From Marinomonas balearica (GTDB lineage Bacteria; Pseudomonadota; Gammaproteobacteria; Pseudomonadales; Marinomonadaceae), in contig NZ_SNXC01000013.1 in assembly GCF_004362145.1 (NCBI RefSeq), positions 83,327-147,326 on the forward strand: 64,000 nt of DNA. The letters are read 5' to 3'. A model generated the notes under the pieces. That model did no database searches, was not told where the DNA came from, and saw only the letters and a list, made by a program, of their open reading frames with translations. Position 1 is the first letter of the stretch, and each line of letters starts with the position of its first letter. Position numbers and translations under genes: made by a program. This document shows positions 55,375 through 62,852 of this stretch, piece by piece.

Positions 55375-56052
55375 TTAAGATTCCTTAAGTTCGCCTGCTT
55401 CGATTTCTACAAATCGATCGCAACGTTCAGCAAGTTTTGCATCATGAGTAACCATAATCAGCGTTGTGCCGTTATCCTCGTTTAACGAAAACAGCAAATC
55501 AGAAATTAATACGCCATTTTTGCTATCAAGGTTTCCAGTAGGCTCATCTGCAAACAAAATTTTCGCATTGGACGCGAACGCTCGTGCAATTGCGACCCTT
55601 TGTTGCTCACCACCTGACAATTGTCTTGGATAATGATTCAGTCGGTGATCCAACCCAACTTTGGTGAGTAATTCAATCGCTGTTTCTCGTGCAGACGTGT
55701 CGCCCTTCAATTCAGCGGGAAGCATAACGTTCTCTAATGCAGACAAACTTGGTAATAAATGAAACGATTGAAAGACAAAGCCCACGTACTGCGCGCGTAG
55801 GTCCGCTCGACCTTCTTCGTCCAATGCGCTCAGAGCATGACCTTGTAAGTAAATTTCTCCATCCGTATGTTGATCCAGCCCTGCAATTAGCCCAAGCAAG
55901 GTTGATTTACCTGAACCGGACGCTCCCACTATTGCAACACTCTCTCCTTGCTTGATTTCAAGGTTGATTCCTTTCAATATGGTAAGTGGCCCTTCAGAGG
56001 TTTTTACTGTGTGGCCCAGATCTTTAGTTACTAGCGCTTCCGACTTCAACAT
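55375..56052 (-). CDS. ybbA: ABC transporter ATP-binding protein, YbbA-like
   Basis: The 225-residue ATPase of the MacB/LolD type has Walker A GASGSGKSTLLGL (about residue 43), the Q-loop in VFQSFHLLP, signature LSGGEQQRVAIARAF (about 148) and Walker B ILFADEPTGNLD. It pairs with the permease YbbP and is divergent from tesA, with the starts only 28 bp apart, so the two promoters overlap. Confidence 0.94.
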   Translation of the reverse strand: MLKSEALVTKDLGHTVKTSEGPLTILKGINLEIKQGESVAIVGASGSGKSTLLGLIAGLDQHTDGEIYLQGHALSALDEEGRADLRAQYVGFVFQSFHLLPSLSALENVMLPAELKGDTSARETAIELLTKVGLDHRLNHYPRQLSGGEQQRVAIARAFASNAKILFADEPTGNLDSKNGVLISDLLFSLNEDNGTTLIMVTHDAKLAERCDRFVEIEAGELKES

Positions 56053-56080
56053 TCGTCAAGCATCCTTAAATAGGTATCAA

Positions 56081-56731
56081 ATGAATTACATACGTACATT
56101 ACTTATAACGACCACAATACTACTGGCAAGTTTCCATCTCAATGTTCAAGCGGCTTCATACACGGCATTAGAAAAGGCAAGCGGCACATTACTTATCATG
56201 GGCGACAGTTTAAGCGCCGCTTACAACCTGTCAATTGAAAAGGGTTGGGTCTCGTTGATCGAACAAGAATTAGCTTCGGTCGCGCCTAAAATCACCGTCA
56301 TAAATGCAAGCGTAAGCGGCGAGACGACACAAGGCGGACTGGCACGGTTCCCCTCTCTAATAGAAAAGCACCAGCCAAACTGGGTCGTACTAGAACTTGG
56401 CGCGAACGACGGCCTTAGGGGTTACCCATTAACCAAAGCGTCTGAAAATCTTCTTTCTATGATCAACATCACCCGACAATACAGTGCAAAGCCTCTATTG
56501 ATAGGCAATCGACTTCCTAGCAACTACGGAAAACGTTACACCCAAGCTTTTTTCAATTTATACAAAGACTTAGCAAAGAAAGAAGATATTGCGTACATGC
56601 CCTTCATGCTGGAGAATGTAGCCCTAGATAAAACGTTAATGTTAGGAGATGGACTTCACCCCAATGAAAAGGGTCAAAAGATCGTATTAGAAAACATCAG
56701 ACCGTATATTTTGAAGCTTATAAGTAAATAG
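56081..56731 (+). CDS. tesA: Periplasmic GDSL lysophospholipase/thioesterase I (TesA)
   Basis: TesA (thioesterase I / protease I / lysophospholipase L1) is a periplasmic SGNH hydrolase. The 216-residue protein has a signal peptide (about 1-24, ending NVQA-A). It has block I IMGDSLSAAYN with the catalytic Ser, block III LELGANDGLRG and block V GDGLHPNEKG with Asp and His. The ATG at 56081 was chosen because the signal peptide begins there. The frame is open from 55952 but overlaps ybbA. The divergent tesA-ybbA order is conserved with E. coli. Confidence 0.94.
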   Translation: MNYIRTLLITTTILLASFHLNVQAASYTALEKASGTLLIMGDSLSAAYNLSIEKGWVSLIEQELASVAPKITVINASVSGETTQGGLARFPSLIEKHQPNWVVLELGANDGLRGYPLTKASENLLSMINITRQYSAKPLLIGNRLPSNYGKRYTQAFFNLYKDLAKKEDIAYMPFMLENVALDKTLMLGDGLHPNEKGQKIVLENIRPYILKLISK

Positions 56732-56739
56732 GGAAAATC

Positions 56740-57687
56740 ATGAAAGCAGTGTTTTTGGACAGAGGATCGTTCCCCGCTCACATTGAAATCGTCATGCCAA
56801 ATGGTATTGAGCTTGTCAGTTTTCACAATTCGACTGAAGAAGAAGTAGCAAATCGCATAACAGACGCCGACATTGTCCTTTCAAACAAAGTACGACTTAC
56901 GCGCAATAATATGAAAAATGCCAGCAAACTAAAACTTGTACAAGTAATGGCGACAGGCACAAATAACATAGACATTGAGTACTGCCAACAAACCGGTATT
57001 GCGGTTCAAAACGTCGAAGGCTATTCGACCATCAGTGTTCCCGAACATACTTTCTCCCTAATGCTTATGTTACGAAGAAACTTGGTTCGCTACCTTGAAG
57101 ACGTTAAAAATGGAAAATGGCAAAGTGCCGAGTTTTTTTGTTTTACCGATTACCCTATTAGCGATCTATCTGGCACAAAACTCGCGATATATGGCAGTGG
57201 CGCACTTGGAACAAAGGTAGCCAGCATCGCCACAGCGTTTGGTATGGAGCCCGTATTTGTAGAACGAAAAAATGCTACCCACACACGACAAGGCTACATA
57301 CCCTTTGAAGAGGCCATCTCGACTGCTGACATCCATACCTTACATTGTCCGCTTACACCCGAAACTGAGGGTTTAATCAGTGATGCGGAGTTTGATGCTA
57401 TGAAACGCTCAGCATTGCTCATAAACACTGGCCGAGGTGGGCTAGTAAACGAAGAATCATTGATTAAAGCACTCGAAAAACATAAAATTGCCGGCGCAGC
57501 GTTTGACGTCGCAACTCAAGAACCAATGCCAGAAACTCATCCACTTAGAGCGCTGAAAGAATTCCCCAATTTCCTTTTAACACCTCACATAGCTTGGGCA
57601 AGTAACGAAGCCATGCAAAAGCTCATTTCGATTGGAGTTCAAAAAATTTCCGACTTTATAGATAATCAAAATATGGATCGATTCTGA
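56740..57687 (+). CDS. D-2-hydroxyacid dehydrogenase (hydroxypyruvate/glycerate-type)
   Basis: The 315-residue NAD-dependent enzyme has the Rossmann motif LAIYGSGALGTKVA (about residue 148; GxGxxG), substrate-site segment VQVMATGTNNID, the catalytic Arg region LLINTGRGGLVNE (about 230), Glu in QEPMPETHPL and catalytic His in LLTPHIAWAS (about 285). This fits the glycerate dehydrogenase/HprA-like group. Substrate preference is not certain. It follows tesA by 8 bp and runs directly into truC. Confidence 0.9.
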   Translation: MKAVFLDRGSFPAHIEIVMPNGIELVSFHNSTEEEVANRITDADIVLSNKVRLTRNNMKNASKLKLVQVMATGTNNIDIEYCQQTGIAVQNVEGYSTISVPEHTFSLMLMLRRNLVRYLEDVKNGKWQSAEFFCFTDYPISDLSGTKLAIYGSGALGTKVASIATAFGMEPVFVERKNATHTRQGYIPFEEAISTADIHTLHCPLTPETEGLISDAEFDAMKRSALLINTGRGGLVNEESLIKALEKHKIAGAAFDVATQEPMPETHPLRALKEFPNFLLTPHIAWASNEAMQKLISIGVQKISDFIDNQNMDRF

Positions 57688-58416
57688 GTGTTAGAAATAT
57701 TATTTCAAGATAATTATCTTGTTGCCGTTAATAAGCCTAGCGGCTTGTTAGTTCATCGAACAGAACTCGCTCGAGGTGAAATGGAAGCTGCTGTACAGCT
57801 TCTTAGAGACCAGATCGGCCAGCGAGTCTATCCTGTCCATAGACTGGATAGAGGAACCAGCGGTGTTCTACTGATGGCTCTCGACAGTACGACGGCGTCT
57901 CAGTTAGGCGCGCAGTTTATGCAACGAGAAGTTAAAAAAGAATATTCAGCGCTAGTGCGAGGTCACGTCGATGAATCTGGATCGATTGACTACCCGCTTG
58001 CAAAATTGAATGAAGAAAAAGGACGCTCTCGTTTTAAAATAGAAGGCACAGAACAAGAATGCATGAGCCATTACCAGCAACTTAAACAATATGAGTTACC
58101 TCTGTCGGTTAGTAAATATCCGTCCACCAGACTTTCTCATGTTAAGGTAATGCCCGAACAAGGCCGTAAACACCAAATAAGACGGCACTTTAAGCACGTA
58201 TTTCACCCGTTAATCGGCGACACCCGATACGGATGCAGACATTGCAACAAAACATTGCGAGAAGCATTTGATCCTGATCTTAGGTTAATGCTCCACTCTG
58301 AATCGCTAACGGTCAATCACCCCAATACGGGAAGAGAGTTAACCATTAAAAGCGATAATAGAGGAAAGTTTGACGAGTTGTTGACCTTCATCGAGCCATA
58401 CAGACTGAATACATAG
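57688..58416 (+). CDS. truC: tRNA pseudouridine(65) synthase TruC
   Basis: TruC makes pseudouridine 65 in tRNA. The 242-residue RluA-family enzyme has LLVHRTELARGE and the catalytic Asp in HRLDRGTSGVLL (about residue 53). LIGDTRYGCRHCN and LMLHSESL are segments typical of TruC. The start is GTG immediately after the TGA of the upstream gene. No clear ribosome site is seen other than coupling. Confidence 0.93.
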   Translation: MLEILFQDNYLVAVNKPSGLLVHRTELARGEMEAAVQLLRDQIGQRVYPVHRLDRGTSGVLLMALDSTTASQLGAQFMQREVKKEYSALVRGHVDESGSIDYPLAKLNEEKGRSRFKIEGTEQECMSHYQQLKQYELPLSVSKYPSTRLSHVKVMPEQGRKHQIRRHFKHVFHPLIGDTRYGCRHCNKTLREAFDPDLRLMLHSESLTVNHPNTGRELTIKSDNRGKFDELLTFIEPYRLNT

Positions 58417-58486
58417 CACATGGTTTATACAAACCAGTTGCGCGCCGCGAGGCCGCTAGAAAAATGAATACGAATTGGAGTAAAAA

Positions 58487-58831
58487 ATGGCTAAAAAACG
58501 CCTAGTTTTCAGCACAGACCAAGGCGAACTATGCCCAGATTGTCGTGAACCGATAGATGAATGCAACTGTAATGAAGGGCAATTGCTTGGAGACGGCAAT
58601 ATAAAAGTAATGCTCGAAACAAAAGGTCGTAAAGGCAAAGGGGTTACCCTCATATCTGGATTCGCTCTGACACTGGACGAAACTAAAGATATTGCAAAAA
58701 AGTTAAAAGCCTCTTGCGGATCAGGTGGATCTGTGAAGAATAAGGCTATAGAAATTCAAGGCGATCACAGAGATAAAGTCATGGAATTTCTAAAGAAAAA
58801 TGATTTCAAAGCCAAACGAGTTGGCGGTTGA
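58487..58831 (+). CDS. yciH: SUI1/eIF1-family translation factor YciH
   Basis: The 114-residue protein has a short N-terminal part with LCPDCREPIDECNCN (Cys pairs that may hold zinc), then the SUI1 domain with ETKGRKGKGVTLISGF, LKASCGSGGSVKNKAIEIQGDH and a final KRVGG. In E. coli YciH (108 residues) is a stress-related inhibitor or fidelity factor of initiation. The start is behind GGAG. It lies 70 bp after truC, with a small hairpin in the gap. Confidence 0.94.
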   Translation: MAKKRLVFSTDQGELCPDCREPIDECNCNEGQLLGDGNIKVMLETKGRKGKGVTLISGFALTLDETKDIAKKLKASCGSGGSVKNKAIEIQGDHRDKVMEFLKKNDFKAKRVGG

Positions 58832-58980
58832 CCCAAGTACATAGTTACTACATAACATACGTCAGACGACGGATCTCAATCAATATAACAGGGACGAAGC
58901 TTTAAGCATTTTTGAAAAGCGCAGTGATTTGTAAATCAGAACACTAAGGGTTTTAAGTACACCGCGATAACGAGGCAGTA

Positions 58981-59985
58981 ATGCAAGACGAAGGTCTTAA
59001 CGAAGCGAATGAAATATTGCGTAAGGCAGTCCCCCTTATGCAGCGACTTAATATTGCACCGACACCCTATAATTATGGCGTGTGCTATGAGTACTCCTCA
59101 AATCGCACCCCCAAGCTGAACAAACTGATGGATGCAACCATTAGAACGCTTGGTGGCGTACCCGATTACCTAACGAAAGAACTTTTCCATCAATTTGTTA
59201 TTGACGATTCTCAGTTTAATAACGAGCATCAAAATAAAATCGAAGCACTTATCGAAGCCTCTCAAAAAAATTCAAAAGAGATGCAAGGGTCGCTGGACAG
59301 TCTTGATGGGGTATTGAAAAAAAGTAAACGCGTACTCGAACGCGCAGACCGACAAAAACACATCGAAAAAGTGCTCAACTATTTAGAAAAAGGCACTGAA
59401 AAAGCAATAGAAAGCACCGTTAAATTCAACGAAAACCTTAACGTTGTTCGTTATGAAATTGACGCGTTAAAAAGTGACTTGGAAGCACTTAAAAATAATA
59501 TTGAACTCGATCCCTTGACCCAGCACTATAACCAAAAAGGGCTTGAGCGGTACATGTACACATGGAAAAAAGGTGCAGAAGACGATTTATCGCTCTTATT
59601 AATAGACATCGACAAACTTCAATCCATTAATAAGAAGCACGGACGTCGAGCCGGAACCTCGTTAATACGCTACGTAGGGAAACTCATCAAAGATTTTAAT
59701 GTTGATAATAGTGTACTCGCTCGCATAGATGGCGGCACTTACGCCCTTCTAATTAATGAATTAGAACTTGCCAAAGCATCGGAGCTTGCAAACTCAATAC
59801 GCAAAAAAATCTCACTTCAAAAAATTCGCTACAAAGATACAAAAAAAGAAATGACACAACTTACTGTCTCTGTCGGTGTGGCCACACTGATTGGTGACGA
59901 AAGCGTCTCCAGCCTGCTGGCACGCGCCAGAGTGTATCTGGAGAACGCAAAACACAGAGGTAGAAATCGCACATCTTCTAACTAG
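58981..59985 (+). CDS. GGDEF-domain protein with degenerate active site
   Basis: The 334-residue protein has a helical and coiled-coil N-terminal half (about 1-170), resembling the DgcC/YdaM-type cytosolic linkers, joined to a GGDEF domain (about 172-334). In the signature position the sequence is RIDGGTYALL in place of GG(D/E)EF, so the catalytic Glu is missing and synthesis of c-di-GMP is unlikely. The upstream DIDKLQSINKKHG keeps the first metal Asp. It may act as a binding partner. The C-terminal SVGVATL motif is kept. Confidence 0.87.
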   Translation: MQDEGLNEANEILRKAVPLMQRLNIAPTPYNYGVCYEYSSNRTPKLNKLMDATIRTLGGVPDYLTKELFHQFVIDDSQFNNEHQNKIEALIEASQKNSKEMQGSLDSLDGVLKKSKRVLERADRQKHIEKVLNYLEKGTEKAIESTVKFNENLNVVRYEIDALKSDLEALKNNIELDPLTQHYNQKGLERYMYTWKKGAEDDLSLLLIDIDKLQSINKKHGRRAGTSLIRYVGKLIKDFNVDNSVLARIDGGTYALLINELELAKASELANSIRKKISLQKIRYKDTKKEMTQLTVSVGVATLIGDESVSSLLARARVYLENAKHRGRNRTSSN

Positions 59986-60002
59986 GGACAAAGATTACTG
60001 TT

Positions 60003-60446
60003 ATGAATGACACCGAATCGAAAGGACACGCAATGCCTAATGAAGCACATACACTTGAAATACAAGTTAGAGATTATGAATGCGATATGCAGGGCATTGT
60101 AAACAATGCGGTATATCAAAATTATCTTGAGCATGCTCGACACGAGTTCATAAAAACCAAGGGATTGAATTTCGCTGAATTAACGTCACAAGGTATCCAC
60201 CTTGTCGTCACAAGAGCAGAAGTAGACTATAAAGCTTCTTTGCGCAGCGGAATGATTGCAACAGTTTTAACAACCAGTAAACGCCTCACTCGCTTCAAAG
60301 CCGTCTTTGAGCAACGTATCACGGTACTTGATCCAGAGCATCCAGATCGGCCCAAAGTCTGTATCTCGGCACAAATTAATGTTGCCTCGATCACTGACCA
60401 AGGCAAACCTCTTCTTTGCAAAGAAATGGATCAACTCTTCGGCTAA
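60003..60446 (+). CDS. Hot-dog-fold acyl-CoA thioesterase (4HBT/YbgC-like)
   Basis: The 147-residue protein has the 4-hydroxybenzoyl-CoA thioesterase pattern VRDYECDMQGIVNNAVYQNYLEHARHEF, in which the Asp near residue 30 is the usual catalytic site. An ALVTRAEVDY-like strand follows. It is 17 bp after the GGDEF gene and is likely co-transcribed. The start could be the ATG at 60003 or the internal ATG at 60033. Substrate unknown. Confidence 0.88.
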   Translation: MNDTESKGHAMPNEAHTLEIQVRDYECDMQGIVNNAVYQNYLEHARHEFIKTKGLNFAELTSQGIHLVVTRAEVDYKASLRSGMIATVLTTSKRLTRFKAVFEQRITVLDPEHPDRPKVCISAQINVASITDQGKPLLCKEMDQLFG

Positions 60447-60463
60447 TTGATTTCATTTCTACA

Positions 60464-61327
60464 CTAGCTAAACAAGACCGACCTCATTGAAATAGAACCG
60501 GACTCAAAACCTTCGTACGGAAAGCGAATGTCATCAGTGCTTGTTGATGCGCCCAATGCATACAACAATGGAGCATAGTGTTCAATCGTCGGGTGTGAAA
60601 TATTCCACAATGGGTGTTTTGATCGGTCTTGTGCAAGCAGCTGACCCAAATCGCGCTGCAACAACGAGCTTTTAATCAGCTCATCAAACTCTACCGACCA
60701 ATCGGTGTTATTAGCATTTGGAGCACGATTGAGCTTCCCTAAGTTATGTACGATGTTACCACTGCCAACAATCAACACCCCTTCATCTCTTAGACTTTGT
60801 AACGCCGCTCCTACCTCCATATGCTCAGAAAGCGTCAGCTGCGTACTCATCGCCAATTGAATAACCGGAATATCGGCATCAGGGTATAGATGATGAAGAA
60901 CCGTCCAAGCGCCATGATCGAGTCCCCTATTTTTATCGATGTCTCCATCAAATTCATTCAAATGCGTTGCTAAACGTGTTGCAAGGCTTGGATCGCCATC
61001 ACAAGGGTACGTCATTTGAAACAGCTCTTCAGGAAAACCACCAAAATCATAAATGGTCGATGGCTTCATTGTGGCGCTTAGTGTTGTTTTATTTGCAACC
61101 CAATGGGCTGACACTACGACAATTGCGCGAGGAGTGGGTAACGATTTCCCAAGGTGAGTCAGGTGTTGAGTAAATGCATTGTCCCGCAAAGCATTCATCG
61201 GTGACCCATGCCCCAAAAATAAAACTGGCATTCGCTCATTCGTGCCTGCCAGCGCGGTCGTGGAATTTAGAACACTGCTAGCCGCCGCAACGGCTAAAAT
61301 AGATTTAACAAGATCTCTGCGATTCAT
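60464..61327 (-). CDS. DODA/YgiD-type extradiol dioxygenase with Tat-like leader
   Basis: The 287-residue LigB-like protein has metal-ligand His residues in FLGHGSPMNAL (about 40), VVSAHWVANK (about 75) and GLDHGAWTVL (about 143), with VGSGNIVHNLG (about 192). YgiD-type enzymes open 3,4-dihydroxyphenylalanine-like catechols. The N-terminus is MNRRDLVKSILAVAAASSVL, a twin-arginine motif followed by a hydrophobic stretch. Export by Tat is therefore likely, whereas YgiD itself is cytosolic. It is convergent with the thioesterase gene. Confidence 0.87.
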   Translation of the reverse strand: MNRRDLVKSILAVAAASSVLNSTTALAGTNERMPVLFLGHGSPMNALRDNAFTQHLTHLGKSLPTPRAIVVVSAHWVANKTTLSATMKPSTIYDFGGFPEELFQMTYPCDGDPSLATRLATHLNEFDGDIDKNRGLDHGAWTVLHHLYPDADIPVIQLAMSTQLTLSEHMEVGAALQSLRDEGVLIVGSGNIVHNLGKLNRAPNANNTDWSVEFDELIKSSLLQRDLGQLLAQDRSKHPLWNISHPTIEHYAPLLYALGASTSTDDIRFPYEGFESGSISMRSVLFS

Positions 61328-61790
61328 AGCTCAAATTAGTAGTTAATTAGTAAGACTCTTAGATAGATCACGTTAATCGGTGGAAGTTCCTGATTTACAG
61401 GGAATTAATTGCATTATGCTATCGATACAAGATATTCCGTTCTAAAAGGTCGAGAATCATACTCCTTACGTCGATAGCACTTACGAACCTAATGTGCACA
61501 GCATCATGCGCAAATCCATTCCCCCGTTTGAAAGTGGGATAATCACAACAGCCATAATGCTTTAGTCAGCTAAATTCGCATTTAAACACTAAAACGAAAA
61601 TACTAAAATTTGGGTATTAAAGAGGGCGACTTTGAACGCCAGTTAACCCTTTTTCGAGTGCAGCGATGCTTACAAAAGAACTAAGTGCAAGAAAATAAAA
61701 GTGCGGGAACGGCAAGCCAGTATACTGGTGAAAATTTCGGGATCAAAAAAAACCGCTTAAGATTCTATCCTAAGCGGTTTTTCAAGGTAA
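61328..61790. other. Non-coding stretch between the dioxygenase gene and tRNA-Ser
   Basis: This stretch is 463 bp. Apart from the tRNA terminator at 61745-61779 and the dioxygenase leader near 61330, I see no gene or clear regulatory motif. The frame on the plus strand from 61685 runs across the tRNA and is not a gene. Confidence 0.7.
61745..61779 (-). terminator. Terminator of tRNA-Ser
   Basis: On the minus strand AACCGCTTA pairs with TAAGCGGTT around an 11-base loop and is followed by a run of eight Ts. It lies 12 bases after the tRNA 3' end. Confidence 0.88.
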
Positions 61791-61878
61791 TGGCGGTGAG
61801 CAAGAGATTCGAACTCTTGATGCCTTTCGACATACACACTTTCCAGGCGTGCTCCTTCGGCCACTCGGACAGCTCACC
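61791..61878 (-). tRNA. tRNA-Ser (anticodon GGA)
   Basis: The minus-strand gene is 88 nt. It begins GGTGAGCTGTCCGAGTGGCC and ends in GCTCACC-G-CCA, so CCA is encoded. The anticodon stem-loop CACGCCTGGAAAGTGTG carries GGA. A long variable arm and the T-loop GTTCGAATC are present, both typical of tRNA-Ser. It reads UCC and UCU codons. Confidence 0.97.
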
Positions 61879-61979
61879 AAAACTTTTTGAACTGCTTGTC
61901 GCAATTCGTGCGGCGTATATTATTGGTGAAGCTATTGAATTGCAACTATTTTTTTCAGTTTATCTGCAATTATTAAAGA

Positions 61980-62546
61980 TTATTCTGATACCCACTCCAC
62001 GCAACCTTCTAGGTCGACATGTTTTGGAGTGATGGAAAGAGTATCTGGAGTACCGACGTAAATTAACCCTACGATTTGATCTGTTGTTTCCAGACCTAAT
62101 AATGAGTTGGTTCGCTCAGTAAAACACGCAGGACCAGAACGCCACATTGCACCGAACCCTAACGCGTTAAGCCCTAACAATACTTGTTGCGCAGCAGCAG
62201 AAACAGCCATAACTTGTTCTACATTTGGAACTTTTGGATGCTCAACGATGTTTGCGTAGATTAGCAAGACCTGTGGCGCTCGAAAGGCTTTCTTAATAAA
62301 AGAGTCTTTTTTTTCTTCTGGTAAAGCGTCAACTTCTGATTTCGCGTGTTGCCAGTATATTTCACCAAGTTTTTTGCGCCCTTCTCCTTCATAGACTTTA
62401 AAGCGCCACGGTTTTAAGCCACCGTGATCAGCGGCACGGCTTGCAGCTTCGAGGATCTCGTCCCATTCCTCTTTTGTTGGCGCTGGCGCATTTAATTTTG
62501 GTTGAGATACGCGATTACGCATGAATGTTAAAAAATCTTTACTCAT
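61980..62546 (-). CDS. Nitroreductase-family flavoprotein (YdjA-like)
   Basis: The 188-residue FMN enzyme has FMRNRVSQPKLNAPAPTKEEWDEIL and AADHGGLKPWRFKVYEG, which match the YdjA (minimal nitroreductase) subgroup. The downstream segment LGFGAMWRSGPACFTERTNSLLGL also fits. Such enzymes reduce nitro compounds using NAD(P)H. The physiological substrate is unknown. The ATG at 62546 has GGAAAG upstream, while the ORF extension to 62588 is not conserved. Confidence 0.9.
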   Translation of the reverse strand: MSKDFLTFMRNRVSQPKLNAPAPTKEEWDEILEAASRAADHGGLKPWRFKVYEGEGRKKLGEIYWQHAKSEVDALPEEKKDSFIKKAFRAPQVLLIYANIVEHPKVPNVEQVMAVSAAAQQVLLGLNALGFGAMWRSGPACFTERTNSLLGLETTDQIVGLIYVGTPDTLSITPKHVDLEGCVEWVSE

Positions 62547-62852
62547 AGAATCGTTCTTTCCGTTAAGATTAATAATTAGAATTCGCAATGTGTTGAGACA
62601 ATAGTACGTTTAGATATAAAAGACGGGGATGACTGAACTATCAGCTCAGATGGCAACTCCAGTCACGATGCTATAACAATGTTACTTAGTTTGTGTTTTA
62701 TTGAGCTATTCAATAGTACGGCTAAACTAACACATAGCGCTCTAACACTTTACGGCGAATGATATTTTACGAAAGTGTATCTGACCCAGTAGACGATGTA
62801 CATGTAACTGGTTTTCATTTACGCCGTTTCAGATGCAAGTTAAGGGGTAAGC

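Noticed and set aside
61685-62032. Plus-strand frame of 115 codons.
   Set aside because: It crosses the tRNA-Ser gene and the 3' end of the nitroreductase gene in antisense, and has no protein-like features.
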